A DNA stretch of 64,000 nt from Mycobacterium asiaticum. Its GTDB lineage: Bacteria > Actinomycetota > Actinomycetes > Mycobacteriales > Mycobacteriaceae. Numbering within the stretch: position 1 is the stretch's first letter; every line of letters starts with the position of its first letter. Shown in pieces: positions 8,333 through 16,327 of this stretch. The stretch spans positions 1 through 64,000 of the forward strand of contig NZ_LZLQ01000121.1 in NCBI RefSeq assembly GCF_001673315.1. The letters are read 5' to 3'. The notes under the pieces are model-generated. The model was not told the DNA's origin, ran no database searches, and was given only the letters and a program-made list of their open reading frames with translations. Position numbers and translations under genes: made by a program.

Positions 8333-8598
8333 TGTGATCTAGCGAGCCGTGCCACGACCTCGGGCCGGCGCAGCGGCGGGACGGTCTTGGGCGGCTGCCG
8401 GCGTTGCGGCAGTGCGTCGAGCAGCCGTGCCGTGGTGGCCGTGACCTCGGCGACGGCCGCTTCGAACGCGTCCGCGTTGGCCGCCGACGGATGGGTGATC
8501 CCGCTGACTTTGCGCACGTATTGGCGCGCCGCGGCCGCGATCTCCTGGGCTGTAGCAGGCGGCTCCAGCCCACGCAGTTCGGTGATGTTTCGGCACAT
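8329..8598 (-). CDS. DUF2277 family protein
   Basis: A small protein of 89 aa from the ATG at 8598, starting MCRNITELRGLEPPATAQEI, which is the hallmark N-terminus of DUF2277. An in-frame ATG at 8607 would add three residues, but the family begins MCRN. The fold is probably helical and the function is unknown. It is divergent from echA16 across about 100 bp and overlaps the DUF1802 gene by 4 bp. Confidence 0.82.
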   Translation of the reverse strand: MCRNITELRGLEPPATAQEIAAAARQYVRKVSGITHPSAANADAFEAAVAEVTATTARLLDALPQRRQPPKTVPPLRRPEVVARLARSQ

Positions 8599-8702
8599 GC
8601 TGTTCACGATAGGCTTCTGGGCCGTCTGAGCCGCCCGGGTTGACCGGCCCAGCGCGAGGTGTGGCTGACAACCCCTGCAGGTCTCTGGCTACGGTGAACT
8701 TC

Positions 8703-9452
8703 ATGACCGACGACATCCTGCTGATCGACACCGACGAGCGGGTACGCACCCTGACCCTGAACCGACCGCAGTCTCGCAATGCGCTGTCCTCCGCGCTGCG
8801 GGATCTGTTCTTCGGCGCGCTGGCCGACGCGGAGGGCGATGACGGCGTCGACGTCGTCATCGTCACCGGCGCCGACCCCGTGTTCTGTGCCGGGCTGGAC
8901 CTCAAGGAACTGGGCGGCCAGACCGCCCTGCCCGACATCTCGCCGCGATGGCCGGCCCTGACCAAGCCGGTGATCGGCGCGATCAACGGTGCCGCAGTCA
9001 CCGGCGGACTCGAGCTGGCGCTGTACTGCGACATCCTGATCGCCTCGGAGCAGGCCCGGTTCGCCGACACGCACGCCCGGGTGGGGTTACTGCCGACCTG
9101 GGGACTCAGCGTTCGGCTCCCACAGAAGGTGGGCGTGGGTATGGCTCGGCGGATGAGCATGACCGGCGACTACCTGTCGGCCACCGACGCCCTGCGTGCC
9201 GGGCTGGTCACCGAGGTGGTTCCGCACCAGGAGCTGTTGCCTACCGCCCGGCAGGTCGCGGCGTCCATAGTCGGCAACAACCAGGACGCGGTGCGCGCGC
9301 TGCTGTCGTCCTATCACCGGATCGACGATGCCCAGACCGGCGGCGGACTGTGGTTGGAAGCCGCCGCGGCGCGGCAGTTCCGGACCAGCGGTGACGACAT
9401 CGCCGCCAACCGGGAAAAAGTGCTCGAGCGGGGCCGCTCGCAGGTGCGCTGA
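8703..9452 (+). CDS. echA16: Enoyl-CoA hydratase/isomerase family protein EchA16
   Basis: A 249-aa crotonase-fold protein orthologous to Rv2831. It should hydrate or isomerise an enoyl-CoA in fatty-acid or related catabolism. It has the N-terminal LTLNRPQSRNALSSALRDL, the oxyanion-hole region ADPVFCAGLDLKEL, and INGAAVTGGLELALYCD. ATG at 8703 gives MTDDILLIDTDERV, the family N-terminus; the frame is open to 8640 but that extension has no family match. One of the usual catalytic glutamates is not obvious, so it may be an isomerase or a non-canonical hydratase. Confidence 0.9.
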   Translation: MTDDILLIDTDERVRTLTLNRPQSRNALSSALRDLFFGALADAEGDDGVDVVIVTGADPVFCAGLDLKELGGQTALPDISPRWPALTKPVIGAINGAAVTGGLELALYCDILIASEQARFADTHARVGLLPTWGLSVRLPQKVGVGMARRMSMTGDYLSATDALRAGLVTEVVPHQELLPTARQVAASIVGNNQDAVRALLSSYHRIDDAQTGGGLWLEAAAARQFRTSGDDIAANREKVLERGRSQVR

Positions 9453-9558
9453 CCGCGGCGATCGCAAGCGCGGCCCAGCCGGGCGCAGCGGGTCGCCGCC
9501 ATGAGACCGCGGCGATCGCAAGCACGGCGAAGCCGGGCGCAGCGGGTCGCCGCCATCA
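9451..9558. repeat. Tandem pair of 54-bp repeats between convergent gene ends
   Basis: Unit 1 is 9451-9504 and unit 2 is 9505-9558; they match at 50 of 54 positions. Each starts GACCGCGGCGATCGCAAGC and ends GGGTCGCCGCCAT plus GA or CA. The echA16 stop (9450-9452) lies at the start of unit 1, and the ugpC stop (9556-9558) is the last three bases of unit 2. The pair therefore exactly fills the gap between the two convergent genes. Confidence 0.85.
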
Positions 9559-10644
9559 GACCGCGCCCAGTCGGTTTCCCGTTGCGCGGTCGAAGAAATG
9601 CACCTCGTGCGGGTGCGGCACGATCGCCAGCGACTCACCCACCTGCACCGTCGTGCGGCGATCGGTGCGGAACACGATGCGTTGCGCTTGTGGTGACCAC
9701 CCGTCCCGTTCTACCGGGGTGGCGTAGACGAAGGACTCGAAGCCGAGTTCCTCGACGAGTTCGACGCGCACGGTCACCGAACCCGCGGCACCCGCGGCCG
9801 CCACGTCCCACGATTCCGGTCGGACACCGACCAGCACCCGCTCGGCCGTGCCGCGGGGCACCGGTATCCCCAAGGCGGGCGACTGCACCGCACCGTCGAC
9901 CACTGCGACGTCGATGAGGTTCATCGATGGGGCCCCGATGAACGTCGCGACGAAGGTGTTGACCGGCTTGTCGTACAACACGCGCGGCGTGTCAGCCTGT
10001 TGCAGCACGCCGTCTTTGAGCACCGCGACCCGGTCCCCCATGGTCATCGCCTCCACTTGGTCGTGGGTGACGTAGACGGTGGTGGTGCCGAGTTGACGCT
10101 GCAGCCCGGAGATCTGGGACCGGGTGCTGACGCGTAGCTTGGCGTCCAGATTCGACAGCGGCTCGTCCATGCAGAACACCTGAGGCCGGCGCACTATCGC
10201 GCGGCCCATCGCCACCCGTTGGCGTTGCCCGCCGGACAGCTTGGCCGGCTTACGATCAAGCAGCTCAGTCAATTCCAGCATTGCGGCCACTTCCTGGACA
10301 CGCTGGCGCGTGTCGGTGCGCGACATGCCGGCATTGCGCAGCCCAAAACCCATGTTGGCCGCCACCGTCATGTTCGGGTACAGCGCGTAGTTCTGGAACA
10401 CCATCGCGACGTCGCGCGCCCGCGGCGGGAGATCGGTGACGTCCACGCCGCCGATCGTGATGCGGCCGCTCTCAACCGGTTCCAATCCGGCCAGCATTCG
10501 CAGGGTGGTGGACTTGCCGCATCCCGACGGTCCGACGAGTACCAGGAATTCGCCGTCGGCGATATCGAGATCCAGGTTGTCCACCGCTGGTCCAGGAGCG
10601 CCAGGGTAGCGATGGGTGACCGCGCGGTACTGCACTTCAGCCAT
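9556..10644 (-). CDS. ugpC: Glycerophosphodiester ABC importer, ATP-binding subunit UgpC
   Basis: A 362-aa ATPase of the MalK/UgpC class that energises the UgpAE permease; the M. tuberculosis system imports glycerophosphocholine. Visible motifs are Walker A (GPSGCGKST), Q-loop (VFQNYALYPNMTV), signature (LSGGQRQRVAMGRA), Walker B (CMDEPLSNLD) and H-loop (YVTHDQVEAM). From about residue 235 it has the TOBE/OB-type regulatory domain (FIGAPSMN, VGVRPESWD). It overlaps the end of ugpB by 8 bp. The gene order ugpA-ugpE-ugpB-ugpC is conserved with M. tuberculosis. Confidence 0.95.
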   Translation of the reverse strand: MAEVQYRAVTHRYPGAPGPAVDNLDLDIADGEFLVLVGPSGCGKSTTLRMLAGLEPVESGRITIGGVDVTDLPPRARDVAMVFQNYALYPNMTVAANMGFGLRNAGMSRTDTRQRVQEVAAMLELTELLDRKPAKLSGGQRQRVAMGRAIVRRPQVFCMDEPLSNLDAKLRVSTRSQISGLQRQLGTTTVYVTHDQVEAMTMGDRVAVLKDGVLQQADTPRVLYDKPVNTFVATFIGAPSMNLIDVAVVDGAVQSPALGIPVPRGTAERVLVGVRPESWDVAAAGAAGSVTVRVELVEELGFESFVYATPVERDGWSPQAQRIVFRTDRRTTVQVGESLAIVPHPHEVHFFDRATGNRLGAV

Positions 10645-11950
10645 GGCTAAAATCCTTGAGTTTCCGCTTGATCTGGCGGTCGTAGATGACTTGTAACTGT
10701 TTGTCGATGCCGTTGAAGGTCGCCCTCACGTCGGATCCCTTCAACCCGATGGTTTCCAGTCCGGCCGCGATGATGCGGTCAGCGCCGGGCAGGAAGACAC
10801 GCGCGTAGTCCTGCGGACGGGTATGCGGAAGCTGATCGAAAGCGACTCGGGCATTGGGGTTTTCGGTCAGATACCGCTGTTCGCTCGGGTCGTTGACTGC
10901 GGACTTGCGCACCGCGAGATAGCCGGTGCGCTGGCTGAAGTAAACGGTGGACTGTGGGTTGGTGAGGTAGGCAATGAACCTGGCGGCATTGATCTTTCGC
11001 TCGTCGGACAGCTTGGCCGGGATGGCAAGTCCGGCGCCTCCAGTCGGGCAGGCGGGCGCTCCGCCAGGCCCGGTCGGCAGCGGTGCCACCCCGAAGTCGA
11101 ACCGGGCGGCGGCGGTGATGCCGACGAGCGCGCCCGTCGAGGCCACCGTCGACGCGAGGATGCCGGTGGCGAACTCGTTCGCGATGTTGTTCGCGACGGC
11201 GGCGTAGCGGCTGCCATGGGTCGAGTCGCGCAGAAAGTTGCCGGCTGCAATGGTCGCCGGGTCACTGAACTTCAACTCCCACTTGTCGGAATAAGCCCCA
11301 CCGAAGGACCAATTCGGCCCTTCGAATGTCCACGAAATCGCTTCGGAGTTCGCCCAACCGTGCGCCCAGTTCCGGTCACCGACTACCCGCTGCAACCGCG
11401 GGCCCCAGTCGTGGAACTCCTGCCAGGAGACGGGACCGCGATCGGGCAGACCAGCACGCTCCCACACCGCTTTGTTGTAGTAGAACAGCGGCGTCGAACG
11501 CGCGTAGGGCAGCGCGTAGTGGTGACCGTCGAACTCGTAGTCGGCCAACAACGAATCCACATAATCCGAGGTGTCCACGCCTACGTGCCGCATCAGCTCG
11601 TCGATCGGGGTGAGGACACCGCTGAGCGCGAAATGGAACCACCAAATGTCATCCAGGACAACGACGTCGGGAACGTCGGTGCCGATGAGTGCGGCGTTGA
11701 ACTTCTGCGCCACTTCGTCGTAGTCCTTGCCGGCGTCGATCAACTTGACCTGCAGCCCGGAAAACTCGTGCTGAAAGCGATTGATCAACTCCCTCTCCAC
11801 CGGGGTGGACAGGCCGGGATGATTGGACCAGAACGAAATTGGGCTGTTCCCGGATTTGACCGCGTCGTTACCGCCCATCCCGGCGCAGCCGGCTGCCGTC
11901 CCCGCCGCGCCTATCAGCATCAGAAACTGCCTGCGGTTCCAGGTATCCAC
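10637..11950 (-). CDS. ugpB: Glycerophosphodiester-binding lipoprotein UgpB
   Basis: A 437-aa family 1 extracellular solute-binding protein, the substrate receptor of the Ugp importer. The N-terminus WNRRQFLMLIGAAGTAAGC combines a twin-arginine-like NRRQF with a lipobox-like TAAGC, so it should be exported and lipid-anchored at that cysteine. The mature domain includes AHGWANSEAISWTFEGPNW and the binding-protein motif FNAALIGTDVPDVV. GTG at 11950 fits the family length; the upstream open frame belongs to out-of-frame ugpE sequence. It lies 2 bp after ugpE and overlaps ugpC by 8 bp. Confidence 0.93.
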   Translation of the reverse strand: MDTWNRRQFLMLIGAAGTAAGCAGMGGNDAVKSGNSPISFWSNHPGLSTPVERELINRFQHEFSGLQVKLIDAGKDYDEVAQKFNAALIGTDVPDVVVLDDIWWFHFALSGVLTPIDELMRHVGVDTSDYVDSLLADYEFDGHHYALPYARSTPLFYYNKAVWERAGLPDRGPVSWQEFHDWGPRLQRVVGDRNWAHGWANSEAISWTFEGPNWSFGGAYSDKWELKFSDPATIAAGNFLRDSTHGSRYAAVANNIANEFATGILASTVASTGALVGITAAARFDFGVAPLPTGPGGAPACPTGGAGLAIPAKLSDERKINAARFIAYLTNPQSTVYFSQRTGYLAVRKSAVNDPSEQRYLTENPNARVAFDQLPHTRPQDYARVFLPGADRIIAAGLETIGLKGSDVRATFNGIDKQLQVIYDRQIKRKLKDFSHG

Positions 11951-11952
11951 GG

Positions 11953-12771
11953 CTAACCCTTGACCGCGCCCGACGTGAGGCCCTTGATCATCTGCCGCTG
12001 CAGCGCGATGAAGATGAGCAGGATCGGCAGCATGGCCAACAGCGTCACCGCCATCACCGGGCCCCAGTTGGTCACCCCCTCCGCTTGCTGCAGGAAGGTC
12101 AGCCCCACCGGCAACGGCGCCACCGATTCGTCGTCGGCCATCAGGAACGGCCAAAGGTATTCGTTCCATTCGTTGACCACAGTGATGATGCCGAACGCCA
12201 CCATGGTGGGCCCCGACATCGGCAGCACGACCCGCAGTAGCAGCTGCCACCACCGGGCGCCATCCATGCGGGCCGCTTCGATCACCTCGGACGGCAAGGA
12301 AAGAAAGTGGTTGCGCATCAGGAAGGTTCCGAATGCGACGCCGGCCAGGGGCAGGATGATGCCCGGGAAGGTGTTGCGCAGTCCCAGTTGGGATATCAAC
12401 GCATAGTTCGAAATGACCGTGATCTGGTTGGGCACCATCAGTGCCGCGATGATCAACAGGAACACCGCGTTTCGCCCGGGAAACCGGACGAACACCAGAC
12501 CGAACGCGCTGAGCACACCCAGGACGAACTTCACCAAGGCCAACGCGGAAGTCAGGATGACCGAGTTGCGCAGAAACGTCCAGAACGGAATCTGTTGCGT
12601 GGCAGTCCGGTAATTCTGTGGATGCCACTGCGGCGGCCACCAGGTGGTGGGCTGTGAATAGATGTCCGGCTGATCCTTGAACGAGGTGAAGAACACGAAG
12701 ATCAGCGGCCCGGCGACGAGCGCCACCACCAACAGCATTGCGAGGTAGCCCAGCAGCCGTGCGGATTTCAT
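11953..12771 (-). CDS. ugpE: Glycerophosphodiester ABC importer permease UgpE
   Basis: A 272-aa inner-membrane permease with six predicted helices. The first is LLGYLAMLLVVALVAGPLIF. The EAA-type cytoplasmic loop that contacts UgpC is EVIEAARMDGARWWQLLLRV. ATG at 12771 gives MKSARLLGY and overlaps ugpA by 4 bp (ATGA), indicating coupled translation. The length agrees with the M. tuberculosis orthologue. Confidence 0.94.
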   Translation of the reverse strand: MKSARLLGYLAMLLVVALVAGPLIFVFFTSFKDQPDIYSQPTTWWPPQWHPQNYRTATQQIPFWTFLRNSVILTSALALVKFVLGVLSAFGLVFVRFPGRNAVFLLIIAALMVPNQITVISNYALISQLGLRNTFPGIILPLAGVAFGTFLMRNHFLSLPSEVIEAARMDGARWWQLLLRVVLPMSGPTMVAFGIITVVNEWNEYLWPFLMADDESVAPLPVGLTFLQQAEGVTNWGPVMAVTLLAMLPILLIFIALQRQMIKGLTSGAVKG

Positions 12772-13664
12772 TGCCGCTGACCCCGATCCATCACTCGCAC
12801 CTGGTAATAGGTGATGGCAAGCAGCACCAGGAACATGATGGTGGCGACGGTGGCGCCGTAGCCGGCGCGGAAATTCCGGAAGGTTTCCAGATATACCTGG
12901 TACACCATGGTGGTGGTCCCGGTGCCGCCCGGGCCGCCCCGGGTCATCACGTTGATGACGTCGAACACCTGCAAAGAATTGATCAGCACGGTGATCGACA
13001 GGAAGAACGTGGTTGGACGCAGTTGCGGCAACAGCACGCTGCGAAACGTGGTCCACCGGCCGGCTCCGTCAATTGCCGCCGCCTCCAACAGCTCTCGACG
13101 CACGCCTTGCAGGGCTGCCAGGTAGATGACGAACGTGTAGCCGAGGTTCTTCCAGACGTAGGTGACGACGATCATGAACATCGCCCAGCGCGGGTCCTGG
13201 TAGAAGTCCGGCACCCGGCCACCGAGGCGGTGCATCAGATCCTGCACCAACCCGAAATGCGGATCGAAGACGAACTGGGCGGCCAGACCAATGGCCGCGC
13301 CGGATATCACAAACGGGGCGAATACCATGGATCGCACCACGTTTCGTCCGCGCAGCGGCTGATCCAGCAGCATGGCCAACGCCAACCCCAACACCATCGA
13401 GCCGACCACCGCCGCAACGGTGAAGATAGCGGTATTGAGCACTACCTGGCGTGTGTCGGTGCGGGTGAACCACTCCGCATAGTTGGAGAACCCGACGAAC
13501 TCCGCTTCTGGGTCCGAAATATTCCAGTCGAAGAAAGACAGCCGGATATTGTCTGCCAACGGGCGGTAGATGAACAACATCAGCAGCGCCAGATTCGGCC
13601 CCACCAGGACAACGAACAGCGCGTAGTCGCCCCACGACCGACGCCTGGTCCGTTGGGTCGTCAC
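12768..13664 (-). CDS. ugpA: Glycerophosphodiester ABC importer permease UgpA
   Basis: A 298-aa permease partner of UgpE with about six transmembrane segments, the first being ALFVVLVGPNLALLMLFIY. The EAA loop is ELLEAAAIDGAGRWTTFRSV. GTG at 13664 gives VTTQRTRRRSWGDY, matching the M. tuberculosis N-terminus; the frame is open to 13757, but that extension is not membrane-like or family-like. It is the first gene of the ugp operon, so the promoter should lie in the roughly 170 bp shared with the divergent propeller gene. Confidence 0.92.
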   Translation of the reverse strand: MTTQRTRRRSWGDYALFVVLVGPNLALLMLFIYRPLADNIRLSFFDWNISDPEAEFVGFSNYAEWFTRTDTRQVVLNTAIFTVAAVVGSMVLGLALAMLLDQPLRGRNVVRSMVFAPFVISGAAIGLAAQFVFDPHFGLVQDLMHRLGGRVPDFYQDPRWAMFMIVVTYVWKNLGYTFVIYLAALQGVRRELLEAAAIDGAGRWTTFRSVLLPQLRPTTFFLSITVLINSLQVFDVINVMTRGGPGGTGTTTMVYQVYLETFRNFRAGYGATVATIMFLVLLAITYYQVRVMDRGQRQ

Positions 13665-13834
13665 CGGCGCAGTGTAGCGCCGGTTTCGCCAATAGATGTC
13701 AGAGTTTTGGTCCCACCAACATCCTTGATCAGCAGGTTCCGAGCGTTTGACAACCACAACTTCGACGATTTCGTATGCCGCGGTTGGGCGCTAGACGCAC
13801 ACTTTGCAAGAACAAAGAAGACAGGAGAGGGTAT

Positions 13835-14887
13835 GTGACCGCCGGTGGCGATGATCGACAAATCCATAAGCGCGTTCGGCTGGTGCCGATACCCGTGATC
13901 GCCGGCGTGCTGGCGGTGATAGGCGCTGTCGTGTTGGCCTTTCTCCTATTTGGCCGGCAGGGTGCGGCGACGAGTTCCCGCTCGGCCGAGCCGCCGACCG
14001 GTTCGACCTACAAGGTCACCGGCACGGTGCCCCTCGGCGCGGACCCGCAGTGGGTGGCGGTGGACCCAGGCACCCACACCGTCTACGTCACCAACCGCGA
14101 CGACAACACGGTGTCAGTAATCGACGGCTCGACGCGCACCGTCACCGCTACCCTTTCCGTTGGCGCGAGTCCGACCGGGTTGGCAGTGGACCCAGGCACC
14201 CACACCGTCTACGTCACCAATCTCGGTGACGGCACGGTGTCAGTAATCGACGCCTCGACGCGCACCGTCACCGCCACCATGCCCGGCGGCAAGGGCTCGA
14301 TGGGGGTAGCGGTGGACCCGGGCAACCGGACCGTCTACGTCATTCACTTCGGCGACAGCACAATGTCGGTGCTCGACACCTCGACGCGCACTGTCATTGC
14401 CGCCGTGACTGCCGGCAAGGAGCCGAGCGGAGTGGCCGTGGATTCGGGCAACCACACCGCCTACCTCACCAACACCGGCGACGGCACAGTGTCAGTTATC
14501 GACGAATCGACGCGCACCGTCACCGCTACTGTGCCCGTTGGCGCGAGCCCGACCGGATTGGCAGTGGACCCAGGCACTCACACCGTCTACGTCACCAACC
14601 TCGGCGACGGCACCCTGTCAGTAATCGACGCCTCGACGCGCACCGTCACCGCCACCGTGCCCGTCGGCAAGTTTCCGACCGCGGTGGCAGTGGACCCCGG
14701 CACCCACACTGCCTACGTCACCAACTGGGCAGACAACACGGTGTCGGTCATAGACGTCTCGACGCACACTGTCGCCGCTACCGTGCCCGTCGGCGGGGCC
14801 CCGCAAGGGGTGGCCGTGGAGCCGGGCAACCACACCGCCTACGTCACCAACACCGGCGACAAAACGGTGTCGGTGATCGAACATTGA
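13835..14887 (+). CDS. Membrane-anchored seven-bladed YVTN beta-propeller protein
   Basis: A 350-aa protein with a short cytoplasmic N-terminus, one transmembrane helix (about 17-39, PVIAGVLAVIGAVVLAFLLF), a Ser/Pro-rich linker and seven 42-residue repeats. Each repeat has the pattern VAVDPGTHTVYVTN...TVSVID.STRTV, typical of YVTN/surface-layer propellers. Seven blades would close one propeller outside the membrane. The length is full: GTG at 13835 has a strong ribosome-binding site AGGAGAGG at 13823-13830. It resembles the extracellular sensor of mycobacterial PknD-like kinases without a kinase domain. Function is unknown; ligand binding or adhesion is a guess. I know no equivalent at this point in M. 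tuberculosis. Confidence 0.88.
   Translation: MTAGGDDRQIHKRVRLVPIPVIAGVLAVIGAVVLAFLLFGRQGAATSSRSAEPPTGSTYKVTGTVPLGADPQWVAVDPGTHTVYVTNRDDNTVSVIDGSTRTVTATLSVGASPTGLAVDPGTHTVYVTNLGDGTVSVIDASTRTVTATMPGGKGSMGVAVDPGNRTVYVIHFGDSTMSVLDTSTRTVIAAVTAGKEPSGVAVDSGNHTAYLTNTGDGTVSVIDESTRTVTATVPVGASPTGLAVDPGTHTVYVTNLGDGTLSVIDASTRTVTATVPVGKFPTAVAVDPGTHTAYVTNWADNTVSVIDVSTHTVAATVPVGGAPQGVAVEPGNHTAYVTNTGDKTVSVIEH
14018..14887 (+). repeat. 126-bp tandem repeats encoding propeller blades
   Basis: Blades start at 14018, 14144, 14270, 14396, 14522, 14648 and 14774, a constant 126-bp period at DNA level. Blades 2 and 5 are nearly identical even at silent positions, which points to recent duplication or gene conversion. 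The last unit is shortened by the stop codon. Confidence 0.85.
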
Positions 14888-15013
14888 TAGGGGTTTGCAT
14901 CGGCGCCTGAGCAAGTGTCGGCTGCCGGCAACGCATGTCGGGCGGCATGCCAATGCTGTTGTCTCGGAGGTCGTTAGGGGCAGCAGATGACGTTGTGCCG
15001 TCCCAAACTGAGA

Positions 15014-16327
15014 TTACGCCGTGCCGGTCACCGCCCACCGTCCACTCAGCGTCCGCCAGCCACCAAAGACCAACCGCAGCACCATGAACGTGCTTAGGCC
15101 CGACCAGATGCCGGTCAGCCCCCAGCCGTAGGCCAGCGACAACCAGATCAGCGGTAGGAATCCGATCAGCGCGCTGACCACGGTTGCGGTCCGCATGAAT
15201 GCGGCGTCACCTGCTCCCAGCAGCACCCCGTCCAACGCGAAAACGATTCCGGCGACGGGCAATTGGGCCACCAGAAACCACCACGGCACAGCCACCGCGG
15301 CAAGCACTGACGGGTCGTCGGTGAACAGGCCCGGCAGCACCGAGGCGCCGACCCCGAACACGGTGGCCAACAACCCGGCGGCCAGCAGCGAGAACAGCGT
15401 CACCCGCCACGCGACCCATTTGGCGTGGGCGGCGTCGCCGGCTCCGAGCGCCGCCCCCACCAGGGATTGCGCGGCGATGGCCAACGAATCGAGCACCAGC
15501 GCCAGGAAAGACCACAGCTGCAACACGATCTGGTGGGCCGCGAGCGCGGCGGCGCCGAACCTGGCGGCGACCGCGGCCGCCGAGACGTAACAGGTCTGGA
15601 ACGCCAGGCTGCGCAGGATGAGATCACGCCCCATCACCAGCTGGGACCGCAACGCCCCGGGGTCCAGCCGCAGCGGCACCCGCTCGGCCAGCAGCGCACC
15701 GCCGAACAGCAGCGCCGCCGACCACTGGCCTGCCAGATTGGCGACCGCAGACCCGGCCAGCCCCATCCTGGGCAGGCCGAACCAACCGTAGACCAGTGAC
15801 GGGCACAGCAGCGCAGACAGCCCGAAGCCCGCGATCACGTAGCGCAGCGGCCGAACGGTGTCCTGCACCCCGCGCATCCACCCGTTCCCCGCCAACGACA
15901 CCAGAATTGCGGGCACACCCAGGATCGCAATCCGCAGCCACGGCAGGGCCGCGGCGGCAGTGCTGGCTCCGTCAGCGCCCGAACCGCCGATCGCCGAGAC
16001 CACCGGCACCGCCGCGGCTTGCACCACGGCCACGATCACCGCGCCCAGGCCCAACCCCAGCCAAGTTGCCTGCACTCCCTCGTTGACTGCCGCCGTCCGG
16101 TCGGCCGCCCCGAAATAGCGGGCCGCGCGGGCCGTCGTGCCGTAGGACAGAAAGGTCAGCTGGGTGCTTACCAGGCCGAGAACCAAAGCACCGATCGCCA
16201 AGCCCGCCAAGGCCACCGCCCCAAGCCGGCCCACCACGGCGATGTCGAACAACAGATACAGCGGTTCGGCCACCAACACGCCCAGCGCCGGCAGAGCCAG
16301 ACTGGTGATCTGGCGAAAGTCAGCCAA
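15014..16327 (-). CDS. dinF: MATE-family efflux transporter DinF
   Basis: A 437-aa integral membrane protein with 12 predicted helices, orthologous to Rv2836c. MATE transporters exchange Na+ or H+ for organic cations; the substrate here is unknown. Recognisable stretches are LPALGVLVAEPLYLLFDIAV near the N-terminus, the repeated GVPAILVSLAGNGWMRGVQD, and FALDGVLLGAGDAAFMRT. The start is uncertain. TTG at 16327 gives a protein of family length and overlaps nrnA by 8 bp; the frame is open further upstream, but that sequence is the shadow of nrnA. The 126 bp downstream show no clear terminator. Confidence 0.87.
   Translation of the reverse strand: MADFRQITSLALPALGVLVAEPLYLLFDIAVVGRLGAVALAGLAIGALVLGLVSTQLTFLSYGTTARAARYFGAADRTAAVNEGVQATWLGLGLGAVIVAVVQAAAVPVVSAIGGSGADGASTAAAALPWLRIAILGVPAILVSLAGNGWMRGVQDTVRPLRYVIAGFGLSALLCPSLVYGWFGLPRMGLAGSAVANLAGQWSAALLFGGALLAERVPLRLDPGALRSQLVMGRDLILRSLAFQTCYVSAAAVAARFGAAALAAHQIVLQLWSFLALVLDSLAIAAQSLVGAALGAGDAAHAKWVAWRVTLFSLLAAGLLATVFGVGASVLPGLFTDDPSVLAAVAVPWWFLVAQLPVAGIVFALDGVLLGAGDAAFMRTATVVSALIGFLPLIWLSLAYGWGLTGIWSGLSTFMVLRLVFGGWRTLSGRWAVTGTA

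Noticed and set aside
11951..12640. A 667-codon frame that would give ugpB a 230-residue N-terminal extension.
   Set aside because: The extension is the out-of-frame image of ugpE; the signal peptide and lipobox at 11950 define the true start.
14018..14887. Regular 126-bp repeats considered as a possible CRISPR-like or satellite array.
   Set aside because: They are in-frame, encode YVTN propeller blades and have no spacers.
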